Origin: Erythroxylum novogranatense
Lineage: Eukaryota; Streptophyta; Magnoliopsida; Malpighiales; Erythroxylaceae
DNA: 64,000 bases
NCBI GenBank assembly: GCA_029891385.1
Contig: CM057231.1
Coordinates: forward strand, 23,033,300 to 23,097,299
Direction: 5' to 3'
Positions 11,135 to 22,506 of this stretch are shown here, piece after piece. Positions within the stretch are counted from its first letter, which is position 1, and each line of letters begins with the position of its first letter. The notes under the pieces are model-generated. The model saw only the letters and a list, made by a program, of their open reading frames with translations. It was not told the DNA's origin and did not search any database. The position numbers were made by a program, and so were the translations under genes.

Positions 11135-12060
11135 TGAAGTGAATCACACGTTAATATATTGAACAATAATATGATCAAGATACACAAGAAGGGGGGGTTG
11201 AATTGTGATTAACTTTTCGTTAATCCCATTAGAAATTACTTGTTCTTTCAAAACTTATAAATAAATCAATTCGTAACTAGTTTAAAAAACTTTGTTAATT
11301 TTGAAAACTACGATATAAGTAATAAGAGAGTAGAAAGAAAAATACAGCAATTTATCTGGTTCACCCCAAACCGTGGGCTACGCCCGATCCTCGATATCCT
11401 TACGAGATTTCACTATTTCGAGCTGTTTACAAGTATTCTTTCGATTGAGCCTCTCCGTGTCTCTTTACAAAGAAGTATTCTTTTACTCTTAGCCTCTTCA
11501 GCTATCTCAGTAACACTTTCTAATTGAAAGAATAGTAAAGAGCTTGTTACAATAGAAATGCTCTTAACACTGCTCACTCGAAATATCATTCACAATTTTC
11601 TCTCGATAATCGAAAATCAAAAGTTGAATATTCAAGGTTTCATGAAGTTTTTATCTTCTTCAATCTCGACTCTTATTTATAGTCGGGTTCTTCAACTATT
11701 TCTTGAATATCGCTTCTTGAATCTTGAAAAAGCGGTTATTCAGTTTGACTCAGAACTAACGCAAACTGATGTTTCTTTCTTCCGTCTGATATTTTGTATC
11801 GACTGCTTTTCTCTTGTAAAGCTTTCGTCTGCTTTTCTCTTGTAAAGCTTTTCGTCTGCTTTTCTCTTTGTAAAGCTTTCGTCTGCTTTTCTCTTGTAAA
11901 GCTTTCGCGCTTTTCTCTTGTAAAGCTTTAAATGCGCTTTTCTCTTGTAAAGCTTTAAATGCCTTTTCTCTTGTAAAGCTTTAAATCATTTTTCATTTGT
12001 ATATTTCTCTTTGTTTGTTATCAAAATTATTTAATACGTGAAGTCTGGTTTGACTTAACA
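11135..12060 (-). repeat. Copia A 3' LTR (926 bp)
   Basis: Starts TGAAGTGAATCACACG and ends GACTTAACA. On the interior side it is followed by the purine tract AAAAAGGGTGAGAA (minus strand, 12061-12075). It differs from the 5' LTR mainly in minisatellite copy number and in several short indels such as CTCGATATC here against CTCAGATATC there. Confidence 0.9.
11795..12000. repeat. LTR minisatellite of copia A (3' copy)
   Basis: About seven units of roughly 25 bp, based on CTTTTCTCTTGTAAAGCTTT with variable ends (CGTCTG, AAATG, CGCG). The other LTR has about fifteen units. Confidence 0.9.
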
Positions 12061-12255
12061 TTCTCACCCTTTTTGATGATAACAAATATTGTGAAATAGA
12101 GAAATATGAAAGGTATCAAATATACAAAAGTATGAATAAATCAAAAATAACTTCTGCTTTCAAAATTTCTTCTGCCTTTTCCTTTCAGCTGATTCTCCCT
12201 TCTCATTCTTCCTTCTCATTCTTCCTTCTCCCCCTATTTGTTATTAATCAAAAAA

Positions 12256-13346
12256 TTATTTCCCAAACTGTTTCACCAACTTTTTCAGCATCTTCTTAAT
12301 CTTCTTCATATCCTTATCAAGTTTCTGAACTTGTTTCTTTAAAGTCAATGATTCAGCTGCAGTCGAGGATTCTGTCTCAACAACTTGTCTGTCAACAACA
12401 GCAACTGTTGTTGTATAAGCTTCCACGTTTGAGACATGTGGTTCAATAATTTTAGAGAGGCAGAGGAACATATCTGACTTGATCAGAATATCAAGATCAT
12501 AGGAATCACGATACGTTGAAATGTGCTTCCAAGCCAAGGTATAGCTTCAGAATCGAGTTGATCTCCACAGAGGTCGATTTTGCGAGAATGTTCGTAAAAT
12601 ACTATAAGAACATTTTAAGTTGCCAATCGAAGAGAACGACATCGACCTTTTCGATAAGTGCCTCCTGTGGATCATCTGCTTTGTAGCCTTAGTTTGGCTT
12701 GTTCTCGGATCTTGATAAATGCGATAGAACTTCCACTTCTTTTCTCTTCACATGCTTCATCAATCAATTGCACCGCTTCGCAATCGATCGAAGTCATGTC
12801 ATCCAAAACGGTTCGGTTGAACTTTCACTTCAGTTTCTCTTCACTTTTATGCTCAACAAAATTTGGTGGTTGTAAATCGGTACCACCTTGATTCTTGTCC
12901 AAGATTGGATAAAAGTAAGACGCTCTCTAAATGGCTCGTGGATATGGTTCTCTTCCAACTCTCTTGATTGATCATAGAAATTTTGTAGCCCCTATCCAAT
13001 GGATGTAGAATGTGTTATCAAATTCAACCGATTTGAAGAAGGCTTTCACAATTTCTTTGGTTTGTCTCTTGATGATGATGATTTGGTCTTTTCTCCTCTG
13101 TGACAACCAATCTGTGTTCCCAACTTCTCTTTGAAAAGTTAAATATTTGGATGGAACATTAGTCATCACACTCAAGACTTTTGAGTAACCTTTTGTCCCA
13201 TAACATGTGTAGCAATTTGCTTGCGAATAAGTGAAAGCGAAAAGTAGTAGAAACTACTTCTTCAAAATTGGATTATCAAGGACATTGTGAGTATCCTTAA
13301 GATTACGAAGAATGACTTCCATATTTACTTCACAATATCAACCGTA
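12256..13346 (-). pseudogene. Copia A extra-ORF tail, coiled coil at end
   Basis: This is the decayed continuation of the extra ORF. The last open piece (12537-12256, 93 codons) ends in a Lys/Leu-rich heptad-like stretch (LTLKKQVQKLDKDMKKIKKM) that looks like a coiled coil. It stops about 195 bp before the 3' LTR. The part 12538-13346 carries no long frame and is full of stops, but its position suggests the same gene. I do not recognise a catalytic motif. Confidence 0.5.
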
Positions 13347-14312
13347 TCAACAACAAACTTTTCTCGTAGTATCAACAATGTCTTTTCTTCGCCTTACCTT
13401 CTTAGACTTTGTTTCATTGTTGGACTTCCTTCTTTTGTCGCACTCATTTTCTTTCCTTGGTGACTTTTTAGGTTGCATTTTTTCTTTTCGTGTTCTTCTT
13501 TCCTTTTCCTCCACTTCCTTGAGATCGAAGTTTCGAATCTTTTCAAGGATTGATGTCAACGACTTTGTAGCTTTTGATCTTTGCAGTTCAGAATGCTTTG
13601 ATTGACTGGCTTCTTTCTGTTGCACAGTTTTCGCTCTGGGTGACCTTCTTGCTTGCTTTGGAATGTCACTCAGTAGTGGTTCCCCTTTACATTTCAAGTC
13701 ACCTGATTCAAAAAATTGAACACTTCTCGACTTTGATTCCTGAGAATGTGATCTTGTTTCCTTCATAGAAGACTTCTTCAATATACGCTCCCCCTCAATC
13801 GTTGCTTTCCTTGGCGATTCTGCTCCTTTTCTGTCTGAAAATCTCAGACCTATTTTAGCAATAGATGTTGAATCTATATAGCTTTTAACAGATATATTCT
13901 GTCTAATTCCCCAATCCAATCTGATGCCAGATTCTCTGAACACTCTTGTCAACAACATCCCATAAGGACAAGTGTTTGTATCCTTTATTGATTTTACCAT
14001 GTATTGATAAATCAAATACGGTAAATCTATTGGGTGATGATTCAGAAGATGAAGAATACATTGTTCATCCAGGGTAGTGACCTGATGTCGTGAACCTATT
14101 CTCGGTAAAACACAATCACATAGTAACCATGAACAATACCCTTGCTTTTGGTACCACCAAGAGGCTCTCCTTTCGATTGGGTTATTTTGTCCATAAAGTT
14201 GACGACTAACTTCATCTTCGCTCATCTTAAGCTTAGTCATCCATTTCGCCATATTAGTGAGTTGAACTCCATCCATCGGACATTCGGTGACTTTCTCCAA
14301 GAACTCCTTCAC
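13347..14312 (-). CDS. Copia A extra 3' ORF, plant-transposon-protein-like
   Basis: The 321-codon frame lies between RNase H and the 3' LTR, the place where SIRE-type elements carry an additional ('envelope-like') ORF. Residues 1-140 look globular. The pattern of CDCVLPRIGSRHQVTTLDEQ and DLPYLIYQYM, then PYGMLLTRVFRESGIRL, resembles the 'putative plant transposon protein' domain found in many plant TE-derived ORFs. Residues 160-321 are highly charged (Lys/Arg/Ser) and low complexity. I see no signal peptide or clear membrane span, so an envelope role is not supported by the sequence. It is the longest intact frame of the element. The true start may lie upstream. Confidence 0.6.
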   Translation of the reverse strand: MKEFLEKVTECPMDGVQLTNMAKWMTKLKMSEDEVSRQLYGQNNPIERRASWWYQKQGYCSWLLCDCVLPRIGSRHQVTTLDEQCILHLLNHHPIDLPYLIYQYMVKSIKDTNTCPYGMLLTRVFRESGIRLDWGIRQNISVKSYIDSTSIAKIGLRFSDRKGAESPRKATIEGERILKKSSMKETRSHSQESKSRSVQFFESGDLKCKGEPLLSDIPKQARRSPRAKTVQQKEASQSKHSELQRSKATKSLTSILEKIRNFDLKEVEEKERRTRKEKMQPKKSPRKENECDKRRKSNNETKSKKVRRRKDIVDTTRKVCC

Positions 14313-14968
14313 ATTATAACAGAGTGTGTGTCTACATACTGAAACGATTGTATCGTCTCTCGACTTAGTATTCTTCCGTAACTCATAAACTTCTTGGAGA
14401 TAGACTTCATCTCGTACTTGAAAGAAGTTTCTCCAACTCCGCCGCTATTATCTCCTATTTATATCCATCTCGTTCTTTTCTTAGTTCTTCAAGTTTACCA
14501 ATCTTCCCAACCCGATCTGGATCAACTCGCAAAATGGGCTTGACATTCATCTTGCTGATTCGATTGAGTAGGAACTTGCTTGAAGAAATTTCAGAGAGAT
14601 TTAAGAGAACTAGTAATTTCGAATTGGTAGAAATCCCAAAAGTCGCTTTTAGGAATTTATAGCTAATTCTAGAACTATTGTACTTCTCGATGATCGACAG
14701 TTTTTTCCTCTAAAACTTTTCTTGTGAAAGAAGTTTTATATCTCAAACCGCCTAACGCCGTTAACTCCACCGCTCCCTTGCCTTGTCTTTATAAAAACCA
14801 GATGAATGGTCCGTTAACTCCTTCGTCTGTCTGTCTTGTCTTTATGAAAAACCAGATGAATGGTCCGTTAACTCCTCCGTCTGTCTGTCTTGTCTTTATG
14901 AAAAACCAGATGAATGGTCCGTAACCATCACCATATTGAGGTTACGTCTGATTTCTTTAAAGCGATCT
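14313..14968 (-). other. Spacer between RNase H and extra ORF in copia A
   Basis: No open frame on the minus strand extends across this stretch. It holds a 54-bp tandem repeat (about 14780-14925) and a region that may be the broken N-terminal part of the extra ORF. Confidence 0.5.
14780..14925. repeat. 54-bp tandem repeat, about 2.7 units
   Basis: The unit contains CCAGATGAATGGTCCGTTAA and CTGTCTGTCTTGTCTTTATG. It is nearly perfect between copies, so the duplication is recent compared with the rest of the element. It lies just after the pol end of copia A. Confidence 0.85.
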
Positions 14969-15400
14969 TCACTTAGTGGTTTTGTGAAGATATCCGCCCA
15001 CTGATATTTCGTTTCTACGAATTGTAGACTGATGACTTTCTTCTGAACGTAATCTCTCAAGAAATGATGTCCGACTTCTACGTGCTTTACCCTTGAATGT
15101 TGAATTGATTTTTGACAAGTCGATGGCGGTGTTGTCGCAAGATATTGGAATCTCTTCCTCTTGTATTAAGTAGTCCTCTAATTGATACTTGATCCACAAT
15201 ATTTGTGAACAATAACTTGCGGCAGACATATATTCAGCTTCGGCAGTGATAATGCAATCGAGCTTTGTCTCTTGCTTGACCATGACACCGTGTTTGGTCC
15301 AAGAAAGTGACACCACCACTCGTGCTCTTCCTTTCGATCCTATCACCGGTATAGTCCGCGATCGCAATATCCATTCAACCTGAAATTTTACCTTTCTCAT
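14950..15400 (-). pseudogene. Copia A RNase H
   Basis: The RNase H domain of copia pol, which removes the RNA strand during reverse transcription. Visible motifs are the ITAEAEYMSAASYCSQILWI box with the catalytic Glu, then HHFLRDYVQKKVISLQFVET and QWADIFTKPLSEDRF at the C-terminus. The last part (about 14950-15110) is in another frame from the first, so one frameshift lies near 15110. A further break separates it from RT. Confidence 0.85.
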
Positions 15401-15419
15401 ACATTAAGCAAAGATCAAG

Positions 15420-16370
15420 TAGTACTGCGAGATATCTCAAAATTCGTTTTACAAAGAATATAATGAGATTCTCTAGATCGGCTGAAACCTTGCACACAAG
15501 CATACATCGAATAGAATGTCGTCTACTTGTGTAAGATAAAGCAAAGAACCAATCATCCCTCTAAATAGGGTTTGATCCACCTTCTTACCACTTTCGTCTT
15601 TTGACAACAAGTTTGAAGGATGCATCGGGTAGACATATATTTAACCTCGCATATATCAAACTTAGACAACAATTCTTTAAGATATTTTTGTTGATGGATA
15701 AAAATCTTATCCTCAGTTTGTTTTACTTGCAATCCAAGAAAGAATTTTAACTCACCCATCATGCTCATCTCAAATTCATTTTTCATCAGATTTTCAAAAC
15801 TCATGCATAACCTTCTTGAAGTTGCACCAAAAATAATATCATCAACATAAATTTGCACAATAATGAAATCATTACTCAAGTTCTTCCTAAAAAGAGTTTT
15901 GTCTACTTTACCTCTAGTAAATCCATTTTCTATAAGAAATGAACTCGACGATCATACCATGCTCTAGGGCTTGTTTGGTCCATATAAGGCTTTATGAAGT
16001 CTGTAGACATGATCTGGATACTTTATGTCCTCAAACCGGAGGTTGCTTAACATAGACTTCTTCATCTATAAAACCATTCAGAAATGCACTTTTTACATCC
16101 ATCTGAAAAAGCTTTATGTCATGGCAAACCGCATATGCAAGCAGATCCTTATTGCTTCAAGTCTTGCTCATCGAGCATATGTCTCATTGTAGTCTATTCC
16201 TTCTTGCTGATTATAGCCTTGTGCTACTAATCTTGCCTTGTTATGACTTACTTTTCTCGATTCATCTAGTTTATTCTTGAATACCCATCTAGTACCAATA
16301 ATGGATTTCTTTTCGGGTTTAGGAACTAAGGACTGACTTTATTTCTCTGAATTGATTCAACTCCTCTTGC
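15420..16370 (-). pseudogene. Copia A reverse transcriptase (RVT_2)
   Basis: Starts at WILAMQEELNQF (about 16370), continues through LVAQGYNQQEGIDY-type and DVKSAFLNGF-type segments, and reaches the catalytic YVDDIIFGA box near 15845. The later LKFFLGLQVKQ and KYLKELLSKF segments are in one open piece (15879-15553). At least three frameshifts separate the pieces between 16318 and 15880. The catalytic Asp pair is intact. Confidence 0.85.
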
Positions 16371-16700
16371 ATAGCTAGTATCCATGCTTCATCTTTTAGA
16401 GCTTCATCAATCTTCTTAGGTTCTACTTTTATATAAATGCCACGCTGGCTTCTCTTACGAACTTGGACCTTGTTCAACACCTTCCGAGGTTTCTCCAATA
16501 ATTGACTCTCTAGGATGAGAACTTTTGTATCTCCAATCTTACCAATCCCGATTATCTTGCCTCGCTTGTTGTCTCCAAAAGTTACCGAACCTCCTTTCAG
16601 ATCAAGATCTAGGAACATAGACCTTTTTCTCGTCATGTGACGCGAGCATCCACCGTCCAAATACCAATGGTGCTTCTTGGCTCTTCCAAAAAGGATTTCA
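16371..16700 (-). pseudogene. Copia A protease fused to RT linker, integrase absent
   Basis: The aspartic protease signature reads WYLDGGCSRHMT, so the usual D-S-G is D-G-G here, which would probably impair cleavage. After GKIGDTKVLILESQLLEK the frame passes straight into EPKKIDEALKDEAWILAM, the entry of RT. The GAG-pre-integrase domain, the zinc finger and the DDE core of about 400 residues are missing. The deletion is in phase, because the 113-codon frame reads through it. Confidence 0.85.
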
Positions 16701-16708
16701 GAGAGATA

Positions 16709-18333
16709 TTATCTTGTTTTAGGTACCCAGATTCTCTTGGGTCCTTTAGGGTTAGTATGGTGTAATGAATGATAATAAGAAGTAGAATGAAAACGATGAT
16801 GACCTTTTTGAAAACCTGATTGATATCTTTTCTTATCTTTTTGAGTAATTGATTTCACGTAATGCTGGGACTTATTTTTAGTAAACCCTAATCCAGTTTT
16901 ATCACTCGGATGTCTGCATTTTCCTACCATTTCATTCATCTTTTTGTACTATTCAGAATTTAGCTAGATCAATCGAGAGATTATTGATTCTCGATTTCAA
17001 CTGCTTAATCTCTTCAGATCTATCTATAACTTTGTTGTTATTCAGCCTCAACTTGCTTTCTCAGACTTATATTCTCACTCTCTATCTCATGAGTATGTTT
17101 GAGGTTTTCTACATATTTCTTCTTCAACATTTTGTACTATTTCGAATAGCATGAGAATCCTCTAACAATTTCGAGTATGCATCTTGTATATTATTATAGC
17201 TAGAAGTTACCTCTTCATCACTTTCTTCTTGACTACTGGACATATGTTAGCATGTTTCGATGCTTCTGAGCTTGTATCTAATTCTGATGAATCCAGATCC
17301 TCTCACGCTGCCATCATGCTTTTCTTGTTATCCCTACTCTTTTGGGTTGTCTTTTCAACATTGGACACTTGGACTTGTAATGTCCCTGCTTATTGCATTC
17401 ATAACATGTAATAGATGCTTTCGATTTTTCCATCGTCTTTGTCGCTGTTCCTTTGGAATGTTGAATTTCCTTTGGACTTCTTTTTCCACATTCTTCTTAT
17501 CTTTCTTGAAATGAAAGATAGCTTATCGTCTTCATCACTTGATTCAGATTCTGACTTGCTGGAATCATCATCCTTTGATTCTTCAATCTTTAATGCCTTT
17601 GATGTATTCCTCTTTGTCTTTTTCTTTTGGATTTTGTGATTCTTTTGACTGCTTTGAGCGCTTATGGACTTCTCTTTCTTAGGCTTATCTTACGCATCAA
17701 GCTCTACTTGTATCTTCAATGATCCAAGCAATTCATCAAGCTTTAGTACGCTTAAGTCTTTGGCTTCTTATACAACAGATTACTTTGGGTCTCCATCTTT
17801 TGGCGACTCCTCAAAATCTTTCGAACATGGTCTTGATCATATATCGCTCTTCCAAGAGCTTTTAGCCCATTAACAATTGTTTGAAATCTTCCAAACATTT
17901 GATCAATGGTCTCTTCTTCTTTCATTTTGAACAACTCGCATCGATGCACCGTAATGCTTATCTTGGACTCCTTGACTTAATTTGTTCCTTCATGTGCAAT
18001 TGATAATGTATCCCACGTTTCTTTGGCAGTGTCGCATCCATGAACTTTGCCATACTCGCTTCTGCTCAATGCACAACTCAAGAAAAATTTCGCCTTGGAG
18101 TTTAGTTGAAATCTTGCTTTCTGCTCAGCTGTCCATCTTTCTCGTGGAATTGGATTTTTATCATCATCTTCAGGTGTGTATGGTCCGTTCTTGATGATGT
18201 CCCAAAGGTCAATGTGAGTAGATTCGATAAACAATCTCATCCGGTCCTTCCAATAGCGGTAGTCTTCACCATTGAATGCTGGAGGTCTAGTGACTGAAGC
18301 TCCTTCAACAATATACATGTGTGATTCCACCAT
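16709..18333 (-). pseudogene. Copia A gag
   Basis: This is the capsid/nucleocapsid protein. The start Met at 18333 lies about 45 nt after the primer site. Residues 1-118 (VTRPPAFNGEDYRYWKDRM, then AKETWDTLSIAHEG) are the N-terminal copia gag domain (DUF4219/UBN2 type). The next piece, 17949-17752, continues it (KEEETIDQMFGRFQTIVNGL). A CCHC zinc knuckle CYECNKQGHYKSKC is at 17406-17365. The end (16939-16709) holds a His/Lys-rich tail before the protease. Stops and frameshifts break it at least three times. Confidence 0.85.
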
Positions 18334-18375
18334 TTTCTTTAATTTACACTTTATTAAAGTGATTCTTGAACACCA

Positions 18376-18388
18376 GGCTCTGATACCA
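18376..18388 (-). other. Copia A primer binding site (tRNA-iMet)
   Basis: On the minus strand, TGGTATCAGAGCC follows the 5' LTR after two bases. It is complementary to the 3' end of plant initiator tRNA-Met. Confidence 0.95.
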
Positions 18389-18390
18389 AT

Positions 18391-19523
18391 TGAAGTGAAT
18401 CACACGTTAATATATTGAACAATAATATGATCAAGATACACAAGAAGGGGGGGTTGAATTGTGATTAACTTTTCGTTAATCCCTTTAGAAATTACTTGTT
18501 CTTTCAAAAAATTATCGTAAATCAATTCGTAACTAGTTTAAAAAATTTTTGTTAATTTTTAAAACTACGATATAATTAATATGAGAGTAGAAAGAAAAAA
18601 CACAGTAATTTATCCTGGTTCACCCCAAACCGTGGGCTACGTCCAGTCCTCAGATATCCTTTTGAGATTTCACTATTTACAACTGCTTACAAGTATTCTT
18701 TCGATCGAGCCTCTCCGTGTCTCTTTACACAAGTATTCTTTTACTCTTAGCCTCTTCAGGCTATCTGTAACACTTTCTAATTGAAAGAATAGTAAAGAGC
18801 TTGTTACAATAGAAATGTTCTTAACACTGTTCACTCGAAATATCGTTCACAATTTTTCTCTCAAATAATCTGAAAATCAAAAGTTGAATATTCAAGGTTT
18901 CATGAAGTTTTTTAACTTCTTCAATCTTGACTCTTATTTATAGTCGGGTTCTTCAACTGTTTCTTGAATATCTGTTTCTTGAATCTTGAAAGAAACGGTT
19001 ATTCAGTTTGACTCAGAATTAACTCAAACCGATGTTTCTTTCTTCCGTTCGATATTTTGTATCGATCGCTTTCCTTTCATAAAGCTTTCGTCTGCTTTTC
19101 TCTTGTAAAGCTTAAATCCTTTTCTCTTTGTAAAGCTTTGTCTTCTTTTCTCTTGTAAAGCTTTAAATGCTTTTCTCTTGTAAAGCTTTAAATACGCTTT
19201 TTCTTGTAAAGCTTTAAATGCCTTTTTTCTTGTAAAGCTTTAATTCGCTTTTCTCTTGTAAAGCTTTAAATCCGCTTTTCTCTTGTAAAGCTTTAAATGC
19301 CTTTTCTCTTGTAAAGCTTTAAATCGCTTTTCTCTTGTAAAGCTTTAAATCTTTTTCTTGTAAAGCTTTAAATCGCTTTTTCTTGTAAAGCTTTAAATGC
19401 CTTTTCTCTTGTAAAGCTTTAAATCGCTTTTCTCTTGTAAAGCTTTAAATCGCTTTTCATTTCATATATTTCTTTGTTTGTCATCAAAATTATTTAATAC
19501 GCGAAGTCTGGTTTGACTTAACA
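18391..19523 (-). repeat. Copia A 5' LTR (1,133 bp)
   Basis: The same ends as the 3' LTR. It is longer by about 200 bp because the CTTTTCTCTTGTAAAGCTTT minisatellite (19070-19465) has about fifteen units. Outside the array the two LTRs are very similar, apart from recurring small indels at CTG/CAG sites. Confidence 0.9.
19070..19465. repeat. LTR minisatellite of copia A (5' copy)
   Basis: About fifteen units of roughly 25 bp, mostly ending AAATG or AAATCG, with a few shorter CTTTTTCTTG variants. The AAGCTT core is constant. By position it is in the U3 part. Confidence 0.9.
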
Positions 19524-19636
19524 TAATTCACCTCATAAGGCTTAAACTGTCGTGAGGCATATGCTATCACCTTATCTCCCTGCATAAGCACACATCCAAA
19601 CCCACTTCTGGAAACATCACTATACACAGTATAACC
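19524..19636 (-). pseudogene. G1 RNase H N-part, between copia A and B
   Basis: A 113-bp island of G1 pol left between two insertions. On the minus strand it encodes VYSDVSRSGFGCVLMQGDKV and IAYASRQFKPYE, the start of a Ty3 RNase H with its first catalytic Asp. It joins 41879 on one side (GEGGY) and 11134 on the other (THDLELA). Its ends are the TAATT and TAACC target duplications. Confidence 0.95.
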
Positions 19637-21689
19637 TGTTGGATCGGAAAAAGAAAACATGCTTTGTTTGGAAAAACAGTATATTTCAAAACTTTTAAGA
19701 AATCATTACTTGCAGCGGAAGCAACAAATCTAAATCAACATATCAATCCATACATGATATGGTATAAGGATAATAAAATATAAACAAGATCAAGAGTATT
19801 ACCGACTCCTTCGCTACAGCTTTAAATCCTCGCTGCGCTATCCTCTCCTTCTTCGTGTATCCAAATCCTTTGCCTTTGACTCTTTTCCTTTAGCAATCTA
19901 CTTTCTCCTTGTTGTATTATCCTCAACCAGTTAGATTTACCACCTATTCTTCAAGGACAATTAGGTTAACAAAATCCTTTGGTGGGAAAGGAGAAGAAAT
20001 GTTTGGAGGAGATTTTCTTAGAAGAAGAAGAAGCAAAATTAAACTCTTTCAATTGGTATTTTTCGATTCTCTCTTTCATGAAAGGAGAGAAGGTGTAAAG
20101 AACATGAAATAACTCTTTCTTGCCTACCAAATTCGTATATGCATGGATGGAAGGAGAGAGAGGCATCAAATGCATCACTTCTTTCATTAATCACTCATAA
20201 AATAGCCAATAAATGATGGCCATTTGAAAAGACCATAACCTAAAATTCAATACCCAATTTTGGTTTTGCCAAGAAGAAAGAAGGAAGATGGTCCATTTAA
20301 TGCACATGTTTCATCTTTAATATAATGAATGCAAATAGGTTACAAGCCAACACTAAAAGACAACCATTAAACCATTTAATGGTAAGTTCATAACTCCATT
20401 TAATGATGATTAACCATAATAAAGACCATCTTTATTTAGCATTTTAATGTCAAATGTGTGGTTACACATTTAACCTAGGAATAACCGAAATTGCTATCTT
20501 CTTCTTTAAAAAAAAATTGTTTTAATATAATTAATCTAATTAATTACATTAAACAAAAAACCAAGCCCATTACTAAATGTACATTTGGGCTTCTTTAATT
20601 AGACCAAGCCCAAGATTCAATTATGGGCTTCTAATTAACCTCCATTTATATTTCTTACTTAGCTTGATAACCTTCCTTAAAGCCAAGTGGGGAATCTTAT
20701 TGGACTTTGACAATTCAAGCTCCAATAAGCCCATAATTAATTCAATCTCATTGGAATTAATTCTAGCTTATTAACTAAATGTCATTCCACTAAAGACAAT
20801 TAGTTCAACTCTTGAATCATTAAATATTATGAGAATATGTCCAATTGCAAACCCTATTTAGAACCTTATTATAGCCATCCGCATAACAAAGGGTAAAATT
20901 ACCGTTTTGACCTTATGTTGGTTTTTTCCTTCTAGATCTCTCATTTTACTTTATATGGTGATTAACACATAAGATCTCATCTCAGTGTTAAGACTTGATG
21001 GGTAGCTAGTCCATCAAACCATCGCGCCAGCTTAATCACCAAATCTCCTTAAAACATCTAGAAGAGATGATAATACTATAAACTCTTTATTTGAATGAAT
21101 GTTCTCGATACATGTTTCAATTAATAATTCCAACATGCTGAACCTTCGGATTAATACTCAGTAAAAATCCATTTCGATCATATCAAGAATTATAATGAAA
21201 CATATATGAGTTCACCACTTATCAAGATTATGGTTCATAATAAGTTTAATGCTTAAGTTGGATGTTTTAAGATTAAAGTAACGCCCACTTTATTCTTGAA
21301 AACATACTTGATTCCGATTCATTTAATAGTGCCATTATCGATAGTCAACTACTATCATGATATGAAACTCCTTTACTTATATGGAGATAAATCGCAACAC
21401 TATAGCTTCTAAACCATAATCAAGTTAATCGACTTGATTATTCAAATGTGAATCAATTAATTGATTCTAATAATATACATGTTTCCCATACATCTCTATG
21501 TATATGTATATTACTTACAAAAGAATCTTGGTACCTTATGACCGGATATATAATGCTCATACAGATAAAACCAAACTCTTTTATTTTATTAATAATAAAT
21601 ATTTTCATTACAAAGCTCAGAATCAAGAAGATAAAGTTACATGTAAATACACTTGCTTTCAAGGGAACTATATTTACATAACTCCAACA
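19637..21689 (-). repeat. Copia B 3' LTR (2,053 bp)
   Basis: Begins TGTTGGATCGG and ends CATAACTCCAACA. Next to it lies the polypurine tract (minus strand GGCAAGTGGGAGAT, 21690-21703). Compared with the right LTR it lacks 22 bp near 21366 and carries CG where the right copy has CTG or CAG at several sites. Confidence 0.9.
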
Positions 21690-21703
21690 ATCTCCCACTT
21701 GCC

Positions 21704-22506
21704 CTAAAGCAAGTTTGACATATCCCTCATTCTCATCCCTTTTAGGTGACCCTCAAAGCTCTTTTGAGTCAATGTCTTTGTGAATGGATCAACAAGGTTT
21801 TGCTCGGTGGGAATCTTTACCACATCCACTTCTCCACGTTGTATTATCTCCCTTATAAGATGATAGTTTCGCTTAATGTGTTTGGCAGCTTTATGGTTCT
21901 GAGGTTCTTTAGAATTAGCCACTGCCACACTATTATCACAATAAAGTGTAATGGCCTTTTCTGCCTCTGGAACTACCTTCAAATCATTTAGGAACTTCCG
22001 GAGCTAGACTGCTTCCTTTCACGCTTCACAGCAGCAACATACTCAGCCTCCATAGTCGAATCAGCAATACAAGATTGCTTGACACTCCTCCAAACTATGG
22101 CTCCACCTCCTAGAGTAAATATAGAACCAGAAGTTGATTTCCTTGAATCAACATCTGATTGGAAATCAGAATTTGTATATCCTATTGGAATAAGATTACT
22201 TCCAAAGTAAACAAGCATTAAGTTCTTCGTCCTACAAAGATACTTAAGTATACACTTAACTGCAATCCAATATTCCATTCCTGGATGGGACTGAAATCTG
22301 TTTACCAGTCCCACTGCATAACAGATATCCGCTCTAGTGCATATCATTGCATACATCAAACTACTAACTACCGAAGCATATGGAATGTTACGCATGCGTT
22401 CAACCTCCTCTTGGGTTTTAGGTGCTTGTTCCTTTGAAAGTTTGATTCCATGTCTAGTAGGAGTAAAACCCCTCTTGGAATCTTGCATGGAGAACTTATT
22501 GAGCAT
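21704..22506 (-). pseudogene. Copia B RNase H
   Basis: Two open pieces in different frames. The first (22506-21988) carries ADICYAVGLVNRFQSHPG and the STMEAEYVAA box with the catalytic Glu. The second (21982-21704) carries ITLYCDNSVAVANSKEP with a catalytic Asp, and the end VDPFTKTLTQKSFEGHLKG. A single frame change near 21985 separates them. The stop is next to the polypurine tract. Confidence 0.9.

Larger units (their letters stand above)
11135..19523 (-). mobile_element. Copia A, SIRE-like Ty1/copia element
   Basis: A complete LTR-to-LTR element on the minus strand inserted in the G1 RNase H, with target duplication TAATT at 11130-11134 and 19524-19528. The LTRs begin TGAAGTG and end GACTTAACA: 926 bp on the left (3') and 1,133 bp on the right (5'). 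The order is 5' LTR, tRNA-iMet primer site, gag, protease, RT, RNase H, an extra ORF region, polypurine tract, 3' LTR. The integrase core is missing between protease and RT. The RNase H end (VISLQFVETKYQWADIFTKP) and the extra 3' ORF suggest the SIRE/Sirevirus group. Confidence 0.9.

Noticed and set aside
13347..14312. A host gene, since this is the longest clean frame in its region
   Set aside because: It lies between the RNase H and the 3' LTR of copia A on the same strand, so it belongs to the element.
18376..18388. tRNA gene signal at GCTCTGATACCA sites (also 37860, 39771, 44820, 56786)
   Set aside because: Only the 12-13 nt complementary to a tRNA 3' end is present, always next to an LTR. 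These are primer binding sites.
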